Below, in pieces: positions 1-9,062 of a stretch of DNA of 64,000 bases. Source of the DNA: Mycobacterium paraterrae (lineage in GTDB: Bacteria; Actinomycetota; Actinomycetes; Mycobacteriales; Mycobacteriaceae). Both the position numbers and the translations under genes were made by a program. A model generated the notes under the pieces. That model made no database searches, was not told the origin of the DNA, and was given only the letters and a program-made list of their open reading frames with translations. Within the stretch, counting starts at the first letter, position 1, and each line of letters starts with the position of its first letter. The stretch lies in the NCBI RefSeq assembly GCF_022430545.2, contig NZ_CP092488.2:1984001-2048000 (forward strand). The letters run 5' to 3'.

Positions 1-185
1 GGTGCTAAGCGAGGCCTGGCTGCAGTAGCCCAGTACTCAAAGGATAGCGGGCCTATTCCACACGTGACTCATTGCGTACCGTCTCGAGGATGCACGCTGA
101 GTGCGGAAAACAACGTTCTGTCATTGCCTATGACGCCAGCTCAACCCGGCCGCGTACAGCATCTTTCACTGAGAGTTGCCGGTTG

Positions 186-584
186 TCACTGAGTAGCAAG
201 CGGGCGGCTTAGCTCGAAGCGATTGCCGTCGAGGTCGTAGAACCAGACATATTCGTGGTTCTCGCTTCGGCACAGCTCACCGACCTCAATTCCCCGATCA
301 AGCAATAGGTTTCGAGCCGGTGCGAGATCGTCGGTATCGATCACCGCAACGACATACGTCCGGTCTTCACCCGCGGCCCTTTCGGCGCGTCTAGGCAGTT
401 GCCATAGCGCCACCACGGTGCCGGCGATCAGGTAGGCGGCAATGGGTTGATCCGGCCCGTCGAAACCGACATGGATCGGCTCCAGACCGAATTTTTCGCG
501 ATACCAGTCGACGGCCGCGCTGACGCTACGAACGCGCACAACCGTGGTCAGCATCGACGCAGCTTCGAACACATTCGACGCCAT
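186..584 (-). CDS. VOC/glyoxalase-fold family protein
   Basis: About 132 residues, the length of a single-module vicinal-oxygen-chelate (glyoxalase/bleomycin-resistance) protein. The N-terminal stretch VRVRSVSAAVDWYREKFGLE and the C-terminal WFYDLDGNRFEL are characteristic of the fold, and the final Glu sits where the second metal ligand lies in metal-dependent members. The substrate cannot be deduced. An in-frame TTG at 596 and a later ATG at 554 are alternative starts; none has a clear ribosome binding site. The next gene on this strand lies just upstream. Confidence 0.8.
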   Translation of the reverse strand: MASNVFEAASMLTTVVRVRSVSAAVDWYREKFGLEPIHVGFDGPDQPIAAYLIAGTVVALWQLPRRAERAAGEDRTYVVAVIDTDDLAPARNLLLDRGIEVGELCRSENHEYVWFYDLDGNRFELSRPLATQ

Positions 585-688
585 ACGTGTGATCAAAGCA
601 CGCTGACTGTGGTGCTGCGGTCACATTGCTCGACCCTAAAGACGCTCACATGCCTCTCCCTCCGCCGCAGGCGCGTACCGGTTATCTG

Positions 689-1444
689 TCATTCGATGAG
701 GTCATGCGACGGTGGCCGTAAGCCGCCATTGGTTAAGGCGGGAAGTAGCTGGGTGAAGGCGGGCATCAAAAGTGTGGGGTCTTTGTCCCATGGGAGGGCG
801 AGCAGTTGCTTGACGCTGCGTCTGCCGCCAAAGGACCGCAAGGCGTCGAAGTCGGAGATGCTGAGCGCAAGCTGACCGGGCGCGGTGTGCGGGTCGCCCA
901 TCTGGACAGCTCCGAGCGAGGGCGTGGACAACCGGAATGACGGCAGCCGCGCATGCCGGATGAATTGGTCACCCGTCGTCGTCATGAAGCTCAATGCTGT
1001 CGTGAACGTGAGATCGCCAGTGCGAGAGCCAGGTTCACCCAACGCCCCGCGTATGTCGTGCTCATGCGTCAAGGTGTCGAAGACGAGTTGGCACACCCCA
1101 GCATCAGAGGCGAGGGCGAGATTCGTCGACACCGCATCAAGCGACTGCGCCCATCGAGCGAGCAACTCGTCGATGCTGTGCTCGCCTAGCCGTGCGACTT
1201 GCGCGTTCGCCCAGGGCGCGGTGCCTTTCTCGTCCAGGTTCAGCGCGACGATGTCTTGGGCGACGCCGACCAAATGCGCAACAACCTGTCTGATCGTCCA
1301 GCCAGGACATGCCGGGACTGGGAGTTCGGCGATGTCGTCGCGACCGCGCACCAGCGCATCGACCCGTGCGCAGATGCGGCGGTAGGCGACGGCCGCATCG
1401 TTCATCGAGACCAGTCGCGGCGCTTCGCCGTAATTCAGACCCAT
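689..1444 (-). CDS. maleylpyruvate isomerase-fold (DinB-like), mycothiol-dependent family protein
   Basis: 251 residues. The segment CPGWTIRQVVAHLVGV, then DTLTHEHDIRGAL, is the pattern of actinobacterial maleylpyruvate isomerase N-terminal (DinB-like four-helix) proteins, where conserved His residues bind a divalent metal. Such proteins often use mycothiol, but the exact reaction here is unknown. The ATG at 1444 is chosen because a GAGGGGAG ribosome binding site precedes it; the reading frame stays open to 1588. Likely cytoplasmic. Confidence 0.8.
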   Translation of the reverse strand: MGLNYGEAPRLVSMNDAAVAYRRICARVDALVRGRDDIAELPVPACPGWTIRQVVAHLVGVAQDIVALNLDEKGTAPWANAQVARLGEHSIDELLARWAQSLDAVSTNLALASDAGVCQLVFDTLTHEHDIRGALGEPGSRTGDLTFTTALSFMTTTGDQFIRHARLPSFRLSTPSLGAVQMGDPHTAPGQLALSISDFDALRSFGGRRSVKQLLALPWDKDPTLLMPAFTQLLPALTNGGLRPPSHDLIE

Positions 1445-1591
1445 CGGGTCTCCCCTCTCTCGCGACACCGCCGCGGTCAGGGCCGACCCTACATCGAAAT
1501 TAAGGAAATTAAGGAAACTATGTGGTAACGATAAGACCTGTCGGGTTCGTACGGGCGACTTTGGCGCACCGTCTGTGCGCCCACGCATCGG

Positions 1592-2572
1592 TCAGAACGT
1601 GTTGAACAAGTACAACTCCAGGGACTCGAAGAGGCTCGCGAATGCTCCGCTGCTGGCGAGCCCATGCTCGACTGCGCCGATAAGTGCGTCGAGGGTGTTG
1701 ATGTTGTCCGAGATATCGATTTGTGTGAGGTCACCGTCGATCGAGGTGGTGGCATCGGCGATTTGCGTCGGTGTCAGGCCCAGATATGCCGTGTGCGTGG
1801 TGAACACGTTGATCAATGCGTTCATCAGGCCGCCAGCCGTGAAGTCTTGTTGGAAGTCGGCAATGCCGTCGCCGTCGAGTGTGTAGATCGTCGTCGGATA
1901 CAGATCGTTTGGCGTCAGGTGTTCCACGGCGCTGTCCATTCCAAGCGCGTTGAGGATGGCGGTCTCCTGACTCGAGCCGTGGCCGTACACCGAGTCGAGG
2001 GCCGGCACTAGGTTGGGCCCGATTCCGCTCGGGAGGGAGGGGTCGCCGATGAACACGAAGTGCAGATCGTCGCTGGGAATGCCGTCTTGGGCGAGCTGTG
2101 ACATGGCGATCGATTCCGCAGTCGCGCTCTGTGAGTAGCCGAAGATCGTGAGCGGGTGCTCGGCGTTGAAAGCGCCTGGGTTGACGTCGAATTCGTTACG
2201 CACGGCGAGAACGACGTCGTCGGCGTCGGTCACACTGCTGGGGCCCTGCTGGAATAGTTCGGGGGTGGTCAACACCTGCAGCGGTGCGGCACAGGGGTCG
2301 GTGGCGACCATATCGCAGACCGTCGACGAGGTCGCGCCACCGTCGAAACCCAGCGGATGCAAATACAGGTTCTCGGCGGCTTGGGCAAAGGACGTCGACG
2401 GGGTGGGCTCGCCCGTTCCGCCGAGGATGATCGCCGTCTCGCTGCCCCAGAGCGGGTCGTCCGCGTCGCCGAATGCGGTCGCCGCCGTCAGCACGGACGT
2501 CAGCGCCATCACCACGCCGCCAGCGCCCGCCAGTAAGCCGAACCGCGGCCAATCCGACACCCGACCAATCAT
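1592..2572 (-). CDS. PE-PPE domain-containing serine hydrolase, exported
   Basis: 326 residues. A basic N-terminus followed by a hydrophobic stretch (about residues 10-32, ending AATAFGDA) looks like a signal peptide or anchor. The mature part matches the mycobacterial PE-PPE (alpha/beta hydrolase) domain: TAIILGGTGEPTP at the start, the nucleophile elbow FGYSQSA, and FIGDPS on the acidic-residue side. Relatives in M. tuberculosis include esterase-type PE/PPE proteins; this one has the domain without a PE or PPE N-terminus. A GAAGGGG site precedes the ATG at 2572. Likely cell-envelope esterase or lipase acting on acyl substrates (inference). Confidence 0.82.
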   Translation of the reverse strand: MIGRVSDWPRFGLLAGAGGVVMALTSVLTAATAFGDADDPLWGSETAIILGGTGEPTPSTSFAQAAENLYLHPLGFDGGATSSTVCDMVATDPCAAPLQVLTTPELFQQGPSSVTDADDVVLAVRNEFDVNPGAFNAEHPLTIFGYSQSATAESIAMSQLAQDGIPSDDLHFVFIGDPSLPSGIGPNLVPALDSVYGHGSSQETAILNALGMDSAVEHLTPNDLYPTTIYTLDGDGIADFQQDFTAGGLMNALINVFTTHTAYLGLTPTQIADATTSIDGDLTQIDISDNINTLDALIGAVEHGLASSGAFASLFESLELYLFNTF

Positions 2573-2784
2573 CTTGACCCCTTCAAACCCGCTCGACCGA
2601 ACGCCAACAAAAATAGACAAAGTAAGCAAAACGTATCATTTCGGTGCGGTGCGCGCCGGGAGTTTGGCGAACGAATATGCCGCGGGGGACGCTGGTAGGC
2701 CAAAAATGCTGACAGCAGCACTAGTCTTCAGCCCAGGTAGAGAACTGCAAACCCGCAGCCCAGCGAGAAGTCAGGACACCAGGA

Positions 2785-3450
2785 TTGCCTACGTCGCCCC
2801 GGCGCCGAGGCCGCCCGCCAGGCGGTGGCAACACCGCGGAGCAGACGCGCGAAATCCTCCTCGACGCTGCCGAACGCTCGTTCACGGTCCGCGGCCACCG
2901 CCGTTCCACCATGGAAGTCATCGCACAGGACGCCGGCTACTCACGGGCCGCGCTTTACCGCCAGTTCCCCAACCGTGAAAGCCTTGACGCCGCGCTTATT
3001 CAGCGGACGACGCAACGGCACATGATGCGCCTGCTCGAGGGCCGCGACAGCATGGACCCCATCGAGACCGTCGTGGAAATTCTGGTGATCGTCGCCACTG
3101 AACTTGCCCACGACCCGCTCCTTCGAACCATCTCCGAGGCGGCCGACGAGGGCACGGTGGCCCAGATGCTGGCTAACAGCGCCACAGTCAGCCGGCTCGC
3201 AGAACCGACGATCGAAGCTATCCTCCGCCAAGACGACGGGGAGCGGTTCCGAAGCGGCATCCGTCCGCAAGACCTCACCCAGTTTCTCACCACGACTGCC
3301 CTGAGCTTGCTGCTCGGCATCGTTCCCGACAGCGAAAACGCCGACGTCGCAAGAGATTACATCGAGACCTTTATTCTTCCCGCCTTCATCAACGATCCAC
3401 CACAGCCACGCGTGGTGTTCCCCTTGCGGGTCGACAACGACCCAGGCTAG
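2785..3450 (+). CDS. TetR/AcrR family transcriptional regulator
   Basis: 221 residues starting at TTG. An arginine/proline-rich leader (RRRGRPPGG) precedes a TetR DNA-binding domain at about residues 20-65: REILLDAAERSF, then the helix-turn-helix MEVIAQDAGYSRAALYRQFPNRESL. The C-terminal ligand domain has no recognisable specificity. It is divergent from the PE-PPE hydrolase, with about 210 bp between them, so control of that gene or itself is plausible. Its stop codon overlaps the end of the small convergent gene. Confidence 0.85.
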   Translation: MPTSPRRRGRPPGGGNTAEQTREILLDAAERSFTVRGHRRSTMEVIAQDAGYSRAALYRQFPNRESLDAALIQRTTQRHMMRLLEGRDSMDPIETVVEILVIVATELAHDPLLRTISEAADEGTVAQMLANSATVSRLAEPTIEAILRQDDGERFRSGIRPQDLTQFLTTTALSLLLGIVPDSENADVARDYIETFILPAFINDPPQPRVVFPLRVDNDPG

Positions 3451-3635
3451 GAGGCTGCTCGGCGTAGACGTCGCACATCGTGTTCGGCGCAGCCCACGCG
3501 GTCGGCGGCCTCGGCGATCGATAGCTCCGGATTGAGCAGGGTCTGCATTTCCTCAGCCGAGAATGACGGTTCGACATCCCATGGTGCCTGATCCCAGCCG
3601 GCGTCAGAAAAACCGGCAAACAGAGGGTCGCTCAT
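3447..3635 (-). CDS. small protein with helix-turn-helix-like C-terminus, unknown
   Basis: 62 residues. The acidic, tryptophan-containing first half (DAGWDQAPWDVEPSF) is followed by LSIAEAADRVGCAEHDVRRLRR, which resembles the recognition helices of a short DNA-binding domain. A GAGGAA ribosome binding site lies six bases before the ATG at 3635, and codon use matches the neighbours, so it is probably real. It is convergent with the TetR gene, sharing four bases. No family was recognised and its function is unknown. Confidence 0.55.
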   Translation of the reverse strand: MSDPLFAGFSDAGWDQAPWDVEPSFSAEEMQTLLNPELSIAEAADRVGCAEHDVRRLRRAAS

Positions 3636-3792
3636 GATGTTTCCTCGGATCATGTGAGGACCAGCGTCCCACGTGAAATAAAGAACTCCGGCTGCTGGCT
3701 GCGCCGCATGATTATGTGCCGATTTTAACGGTGCCGGTGCCTGTTCGCAGCGCGAGAAGATCTCGGTCGGCCTGTAGCCGAACGTGTTTCAC

Positions 3793-5559
3793 TCAGAGAT
3801 CGAGGACGAGGGTCTCTGATGCCGGCGACGGGGTGGACACGCAGAGCAGGATGCTGCCTGGGGCGGGCGGTTCGAGGGGTTCCAGGTTGTAGTGCACCTG
3901 CCCGGACAGGAGCGCCGTCTCGCAGTTGTGACAGACGCCGGTACGACATGACCATCGGGTCGGCACGTCACAGGCCTCCGCGAATTCGAGGAGACTGCCG
4001 TAGCTGGGCGACCACTGGACGGCTATTGCGCTGCGGGCGAACTGAATTGCGGGCCCTGGGCCGGTCGGACCTTCCGGCGGATGCGGAGATTTGGCTTCGG
4101 TGGCGGCAATACCGGGGGTGAGGGCTGCCCGTGCGCCGAATTTCTCCAGGTGCACGTTGGCAGGATCGACGCCACACGTGGCGAGCGCCTCAGCCATTGC
4201 GTCCATAAATGATTCCGGTCCGCAGATGAAAGCTTGCGCGTTGGTGGGCAACCCCAGGCGGCTGAGTTCACCGACGGAGAGCCGGCCCTGCTTGTCGTAC
4301 TCCTCGCCCAGGCGGTCCGTGCCGCCCGGCCGACTGTAGAAAACAGCGGACTGCCAACGGGGCAGCGTGTTCAGCAACCCGCGAGCCTCCGCGGCGAACG
4401 GGTGTTCGGTGCCGTCGCGCGCACCGTAGAGCCACCAGACTGGACGCGTCGACGCCGACGTCGCCAACGAATGCAGCATGGACAATACGGGCGTTGCGCC
4501 GACCCCGGCCGACAGCAGGATGACCGGCTCGTTGCCGTCGTCGAGAAAGAACGCGCCGCGCGGGGCCGCGACATCGAGGACATCGTCGGGCCGGACATGG
4601 GCATGGATGTAGGAACTGACGGTGCCTGAGGGCTCCCGTTTGACGCTGATCCGGTAGGTGCCCGACCCAGGGTCGTTGGACAGCGAGTAATTCCGGATCA
4701 GCGGCGCGCCGTCAGGACCGGCTGGCACCCGCACCGTGATCGACTGGCCGGGCAGCCATTTGGGCAATGCCGTGTTGTCGGGGTCGGCCAGGGAAATCGA
4801 GCGCACGCTATGGCTTTCGTCGTGGATTCCGATCACACGCAATTGTCGGAAGCCCGGCCAAGCGGGTGGCGGGGTGCTGCTGCCGGTCAGACCGCTGTTG
4901 CCGGCCGCCGTGCCGGTGTCCTGATCCAGTAGCTTCTGCAGTGACCACTTCCAACCGGGGCTGAGCGCTGGGATACCAAGGGCGCGTTGTAATGCGTCAC
5001 GGCGATGGCCTGGTAGGTAGAGCAGCGCATCGATCTCGGCGACGGTGATCTTTTCCGGCCCGTCAGCGATCTTCTCAATGGCCTGGCCGGCTTCGACTTC
5101 ACCTTCGGCCAATACGCGGCAGTAGAAGCCCGGCCGCCGATGTGACACCAACAGCGCAGGCATACGCGGTTCGCCGAGTCGGATACCTACTCGGTAGCAA
5201 GTGACGCGCGGCTGGGTGACCTCCAGCACCGCTTCACCGATGCGGTAGCGGTCTCCGATGCAGACCTCGTCGTCGGGAAGCCCGTCGACGGTGAAGTTTT
5301 CACCGAATGCCCCCGGCTCTAAGTCGCTCCGACCTAGTTCGGCCGCCCAGTGGTCATACGACGCGAGTTGGTAGACCAGCACCGCCCGGATTTCTCCACC
5401 GTGGCCGGCCAGATCACCTTGGCCGTCTCCGTCGATGTTGAGGCGGCGGACCATGCGCGGACCCGTCACCGGAGACTTCCAAATCCCGGTGTAGACATTA
5501 CGGCCCTGCCACGCAACGTCTTTCGGCATACCGACGTTCACCGAGACTAGCTTGGCCAT
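3793..5559 (-). CDS. MOSC domain / ferredoxin reductase / 2Fe-2S ferredoxin fusion protein
   Basis: 588 residues with four parts in order. First is a MOSC domain (about 1-160; GDGQGDLAGHGG, GENFTVDGL, and the conserved Cys in RVTCYRVG). Next is a YiiM-type 3-alpha linker (about 165-215). Then comes a flavin/NAD reductase module (about 235-460; RNYSLSND for FAD, LLSAGVGATPVLSML for nucleotide). Last is a plant-type 2Fe-2S ferredoxin with CRTGVCHNC plus a later Cys near the C-terminus. MOSC proteins carry a molybdenum cofactor and, as in YiiM/mARC, reduce N-hydroxylated compounds. Here the electron chain NAD(P)H to FAD to 2Fe-2S to Mo appears to sit in one chain. GAGGTG precedes the ATG at 5559. 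Last gene of a minus-strand operon. Confidence 0.88.
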   Translation of the reverse strand: MAKLVSVNVGMPKDVAWQGRNVYTGIWKSPVTGPRMVRRLNIDGDGQGDLAGHGGEIRAVLVYQLASYDHWAAELGRSDLEPGAFGENFTVDGLPDDEVCIGDRYRIGEAVLEVTQPRVTCYRVGIRLGEPRMPALLVSHRRPGFYCRVLAEGEVEAGQAIEKIADGPEKITVAEIDALLYLPGHRRDALQRALGIPALSPGWKWSLQKLLDQDTGTAAGNSGLTGSSTPPPAWPGFRQLRVIGIHDESHSVRSISLADPDNTALPKWLPGQSITVRVPAGPDGAPLIRNYSLSNDPGSGTYRISVKREPSGTVSSYIHAHVRPDDVLDVAAPRGAFFLDDGNEPVILLSAGVGATPVLSMLHSLATSASTRPVWWLYGARDGTEHPFAAEARGLLNTLPRWQSAVFYSRPGGTDRLGEEYDKQGRLSVGELSRLGLPTNAQAFICGPESFMDAMAEALATCGVDPANVHLEKFGARAALTPGIAATEAKSPHPPEGPTGPGPAIQFARSAIAVQWSPSYGSLLEFAEACDVPTRWSCRTGVCHNCETALLSGQVHYNLEPLEPPAPGSILLCVSTPSPASETLVLDL

Positions 5560-5652
5560 GTCACACACCTCGTCGGGGGTTGGAGCCGCTTCGGGCAGTC
5601 ATCGGAATTCTTGCGCAATATGTCGCTGTTCGCCAGAAACGCTAACGGGTGA

Positions 5653-6495
5653 TCATCCCGTATTCGGCGTGAATGTGTAAGTCTCGCCGTGCGCAAGATA
5701 GACAAATTCTGTTGCCGCATACGATCTTTCGGCCGCACGCTTGAAGTCGTCGAGCCCCGACAGGAAGACCGAGAAATCGTTGTAGTGAATCGGGATGGCG
5801 GTGTGAGGTTTGGTGATCTCCACGGCGCGTACTGCCTGCTCGCCGGTCATCGTGACCACGGTGACGAGGAAGGTGGTGCCACCAGTGTGGATTAAGCCCA
5901 GGTCGATGTCGGGGAAGCGGGTAGGGATGTCCTCGAGGGCGTCGACGAGCATCGTGTCCCCGGTGATGTAAAGCCGGTACAACAGCTCGTCATTGCGGCC
6001 GAAGTCGAGTACGTGACCGTTGACCGGCATGAGCAGCTCCTCGACGGCGTCGTCGGCGGCGTGCTTGGCCGGCATCGCGGTGATGGTCAGCGCCGCGTCA
6101 CCTTTGCTGACTTTGAGGGATTCCCAGGTGTCGAGGGGATATCCTCGGTCGAACCCGAGCTTGTTCAATTTGCCCACCGCGTCGGCGGTCGTGACGATGG
6201 GTAGCGTCTTGTCGAGTTCTCGGGCGGCGACGTCGTCGAAATGGTCGCCGTGGTAGTGCGATAACACGATGAGATCGATCGGCGGCAGATCGGCTATTTG
6301 GCAGGCCGGCTCGACCTCGCGTCGTGCCCAAATGCCGTGACCTAGATGCACATGCTCGCCTTTGTGGAGGAAGGCTGGGTCGGTCAGCACCGTCAGACCG
6401 CCATAGCGGATCAATGTTGTGGCGTTGCCGATGAAGTAAACGTGGCCTTCGGTGAAGTCAGCGTTCTCTTCACCGAACAGCTCAAGCGAGTTCAT
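5653..6495 (-). CDS. MBL-fold metal-dependent hydrolase (UlaG/YtnP-like)
   Basis: 280 residues. The metallo-beta-lactamase signature HYHGDH is present in VLSHYHGDHFDD, followed by further candidate metal ligands MPAKHA, YITGDT and the late IPIHYNDF. The opening YFIGNATTLIRYGGLTVLTDPAF is typical of the L-ascorbate-6-phosphate-lactonase-like branch, many of whose members act on lactones, phosphodiesters or N-acyl amides. The substrate is unknown. GGGAGCG precedes the ATG at 6495. It lies 12 bases after the isochorismatase-like gene, so co-transcription is likely. Confidence 0.85.
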   Translation of the reverse strand: MNSLELFGEENADFTEGHVYFIGNATTLIRYGGLTVLTDPAFLHKGEHVHLGHGIWARREVEPACQIADLPPIDLIVLSHYHGDHFDDVAARELDKTLPIVTTADAVGKLNKLGFDRGYPLDTWESLKVSKGDAALTITAMPAKHAADDAVEELLMPVNGHVLDFGRNDELLYRLYITGDTMLVDALEDIPTRFPDIDLGLIHTGGTTFLVTVVTMTGEQAVRAVEITKPHTAIPIHYNDFSVFLSGLDDFKRAAERSYAATEFVYLAHGETYTFTPNTG

Positions 6496-6508
6496 CTGCG
6501 CTCCCATG

Positions 6509-7207
6509 CTATTTCGGTAATTGCGTCTTCATGGCTGTGACGACCTGTTCGGTGTACGGGACGGCGTGCGCCAGGAATGCGTAGTTCACTAGCGCCGCCT
6601 GATAGCCGTCGCCGTGGACCGGATGACGGGGGCCGGCGGTTGCATCGCGGACGACCGCGACCTGGAATCCTTGCTCGAGCAGGTCCCGCAGGTGGGACTC
6701 CACGCACATATTGGCAAGCATGCCGCACAGAACCACCCTGCTGATGCAGCGTTTCCGGAGTTGGAGTACGAGGTCGTTGGTTTGGGGGCCCCATACCTTG
6801 TGAGGGCTGGCCACCACGGTCGCCGCGTCGTCGATGAACGGCTTGAGTCGATCGATCCAATCCGCACCTGAACCAGCGAAGCCGTCCAGATTCAACGGCC
6901 CTGTGCGGCTAAAGGCATTGGTGCGCAACTCATCTGATTCCAGAGGACCGCTGAACAGCCAGCTATGATCGGTGGGGTAGAAGTAGTGAGGCGAGATGAA
7001 CAGCGTGAAGCCGGCGGTTTTGGCCGCCTCGAGAATCTCGGCGAGATGCTCGACCGTTTGATTCTCGATGACGCTGTCGCGCACCAATTCCCAGCTTTTA
7101 CCCGTGGGGCTCAGGACGTCGTTCTGCGGATCGATGACGACGATGGCGGTGTCGGAGGGACTATATGCGAAGGGAGGCGCCGGTTGCGTCGTCACGATCG
7201 TCGTCAC
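6509..7207 (-). CDS. isochorismatase-family cysteine hydrolase
   Basis: 232 residues. The catalytic triad of cysteine amidohydrolases is visible: Asp26 (VVIDPQND), Lys137 (SPHKVWG) and Cys168 (GMLANMCVES). Such enzymes hydrolyse isochorismate, nicotinamide, N-carbamoyl compounds or other amides; the substrate here is not evident. The GTG start overlaps the TGA of the upstream alpha/beta hydrolase by four bases, which indicates translational coupling. Confidence 0.88.
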   Translation of the reverse strand: MTTIVTTQPAPPFAYSPSDTAIVVIDPQNDVLSPTGKSWELVRDSVIENQTVEHLAEILEAAKTAGFTLFISPHYFYPTDHSWLFSGPLESDELRTNAFSRTGPLNLDGFAGSGADWIDRLKPFIDDAATVVASPHKVWGPQTNDLVLQLRKRCISRVVLCGMLANMCVESHLRDLLEQGFQVAVVRDATAGPRHPVHGDGYQAALVNYAFLAHAVPYTEQVVTAMKTQLPK

Positions 7208-8034
7208 CGCCCCTGCCGAATGAATTCCAGGAGGTCGGCATTGATGACGTCCGCGTGAACGGTCGGCATGCCGTGAGGATAACCGCGATAGGTCTTCAGG
7301 TACCCATTTTTCAACAGCTGCGCCGACCGGGGTCCCGAGGCGGCGTATGGCACGATCTGGTCGTCGTCACCGTGCATGACCAGCACCGGAACCGTGATTT
7401 TCTCGAGGTCTTCGGTGAAGTCGGTCTGTGAGAACGCGACGATCCCGTCGTAATGAGCCTTCGCGCTACCCATCATGGCTTGCCGCCACCAGTTGCTCAC
7501 GATCGCACCCGAGGCAGCTGCGCCCGGCCGGTTGAAGCCATAGAAAGGCCCGGAGGCCAACTCCCGGTACAAGATCGATCGGTTGGCGGCGAGCTGGTCT
7601 TGCAGCCTGTCGAACACCTCGACCGGTTGGCCGCCGGGGTTTGTCGCGGTCTGAACCATCAGCGGTGGGACCGCACTGAGCAGCGCTGCCTTGGCGACTC
7701 GGCCTTGGTCGTGGCGCGCCAGATAGCAGACTACTTCGCCGCCGCCGGTGGAGTGGCCCACCAGGATGGCGTCCCGCAAGTCGAGATGGTCGACCAGCGA
7801 GGCGAGGTCGTCGGCGTAGTGGTCCATGTCGTGGCCTTCGCCGGTTTGGCTGGACCGTCCGTGGCCCCTTCGATCGTGGGCGATCACCCGGTAGCCGTGT
7901 CCGAGGAAAAACAGCATCTGGGTGTCCCAGTCGTCCGCCGACAGCGGCCAGCCGTGGCTAAAGACGATCGGCTGGCCCGAACCCCAGTCCTTATAATAGA
8001 TCTCGACGCCGTCACGCGTCGTCACCCGGTTCAC
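7204..8034 (-). CDS. alpha/beta hydrolase, non-heme chloroperoxidase/arylesterase-like
   Basis: 276 residues. Oxyanion-hole motif SHGWPLSADDW, nucleophile elbow GHSTGGGE with Ser95, an acid in MHGDDDQIVP and a late His (PHGMPTVHADVINADLLEFI) give the complete triad of the bacterial chloroperoxidase/esterase group. These are serine esterases and perhydrolases; halogenation is an in-vitro side reaction. A GGAGG lies just before the GTG start. It is the first member of the coupled run with the isochorismatase-like and MBL genes. Confidence 0.88.
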   Translation of the reverse strand: MNRVTTRDGVEIYYKDWGSGQPIVFSHGWPLSADDWDTQMLFFLGHGYRVIAHDRRGHGRSSQTGEGHDMDHYADDLASLVDHLDLRDAILVGHSTGGGEVVCYLARHDQGRVAKAALLSAVPPLMVQTATNPGGQPVEVFDRLQDQLAANRSILYRELASGPFYGFNRPGAAASGAIVSNWWRQAMMGSAKAHYDGIVAFSQTDFTEDLEKITVPVLVMHGDDDQIVPYAASGPRSAQLLKNGYLKTYRGYPHGMPTVHADVINADLLEFIRQGR

Positions 8035-8217
8035 CGAGCCTCCGACGTCGCCGTTACACCGGCATTGAACCGCGCGGTCGACCCGTTCATGGCCCTTACT
8101 GTGCTTGGCCGTCTGGCTGGGAAAAAGAGCCAGTGCTCGATGACTGCAATCGTCGAGGCTGATGAATCGAACACGGTACGTTGCTTTCTGCCGTATGGGC
8201 GGGTGTGAAATACCGGG

Positions 8218-8685
8218 TCAGCGCAGCGGGATATCGCGGCTCGGTCCGCGCTCGCTGTCGGGCCGCGGGCCGAAATAGCGGCGCTCGGACTCATCGATGC
8301 GGACGTCGTTGATGCTGGCCTCCCTGCGGCGCATCAACCCGTTGTCGTCGAACTCCCACAATTCATTCCCGTAGCTGCGCCACCATTGGCCGCTGGTGTC
8401 GCGACACTCGTACTGGAAGCGCACCGCTATCCGGTTGTCGTGGAAGTCCCACAGGCTCTTACGTAACGAGTAGTCGAGCTCTCTCGCCCACTTGGCGGTG
8501 AGAAACTCAACGATTTGGTCGCGGCCGCTGATGAATTGGCCGCGGTTGCGCCATGCGCTGTCAGGTGTGTACGCCAGGCTCACCTGGTGGGGATCGCAGG
8601 TGTTCCAGGCGTCTTCAGCGGCCTGCACTTTGGCCAGGGCCGAATCCAAGTCGTAGGGCGGAAACGGTGGGCGGGACTCAGTCAT
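8218..8685 (-). CDS. nuclear transport factor 2-like (DUF1348) protein
   Basis: 155 residues. The sequence AEDAWNTCDPHQVSLAYTPDSAWRNR, RDQIVEFLTAKWARELDY and RWWRSYGNELWEFD-like segments are typical of the DUF1348 branch of the NTF2/SnoaL fold, a cone-shaped small-molecule binding fold. No catalytic role can be assigned. AAAGG precedes the ATG at 8685. It may be the promoter-proximal gene of the minus-strand operon below it; the IS21-family element lies about 160 bp upstream of its start. Confidence 0.8.
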   Translation of the reverse strand: MTESRPPFPPYDLDSALAKVQAAEDAWNTCDPHQVSLAYTPDSAWRNRGQFISGRDQIVEFLTAKWARELDYSLRKSLWDFHDNRIAVRFQYECRDTSGQWWRSYGNELWEFDDNGLMRRREASINDVRIDESERRYFGPRPDSERGPSRDIPLR

Positions 8686-8841
8686 TCGGGGAGACCTTTC
8701 GGCAGCAGCGGCGCAGTGTGCTGTCAACCAGATTGCGGCAGCGCTGTGACTAGAACAACGACCAAGACCGGATGGCTGCAATTGCCGCTGTCGATTAATG
8801 CCCGGTGTGGCGTGAAATATCGTTCACGACTCGATGGGCCG
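8686..8841. other. gene-free stretch upstream of the NTF2-like gene
   Basis: No convincing coding frame is seen. It probably holds the promoter of the minus-strand operon. The neighbouring mobile element interrupted what was originally a divergent intergenic region between the NTF2-like gene and the carbonic-anhydrase-like gene. Confidence 0.5.
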
Positions 8842-8846
8842 TAAGG
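8842..8846. repeat. IS21-family target-site duplication, left copy
   Basis: TAAGG immediately precedes the first TGTC of the element; the identical TAAGG follows the last base at 11485-11489. A 5-bp duplication fits IS21-family insertion. Confidence 0.85.
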
Positions 8847-8963
8847 TGTCGGCGGACATGAAAAACTGCCCACTGGCGGACATGAAAGTGCCCGTTCGCG
8901 GCCAATAAGAACTGCCCACCGGCGGATACGAAAGTGCCCGCAGGCGGCCATGAATCTGCCCAG
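8847..8963. repeat. left-end transposase-binding repeats of the IS21 element
   Basis: Five tandem imperfect copies, about 22-23 bp apart, begin at about 8847, 8875, 8898, 8921 and 8943. Each ends in (A/C/G)TGCCC. They are inverted relative to the right-end copies. One copy has the variant GGCCAATAAGAACTGCCC, which also occurs at the right end. Confidence 0.8.
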
Positions 8964-9062
8964 ACCTACTTGATGTCGTTCGGCGCGTCTGCGCTGGGGC
9001 GGCCTCTCCTGCGGTTTCGATGTCGATGCCTAGTCGACCCGACAACCCCAGGAGAGACCTAC

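Noticed and set aside
8847..8963. Five tandem ~22-bp repeats that could be mistaken for a CRISPR-like array
   Set aside because: The spacing leaves no real spacers, the repeats recur inverted at the other end of the IS21-family element, and they abut its target duplication; they are transposase sites.
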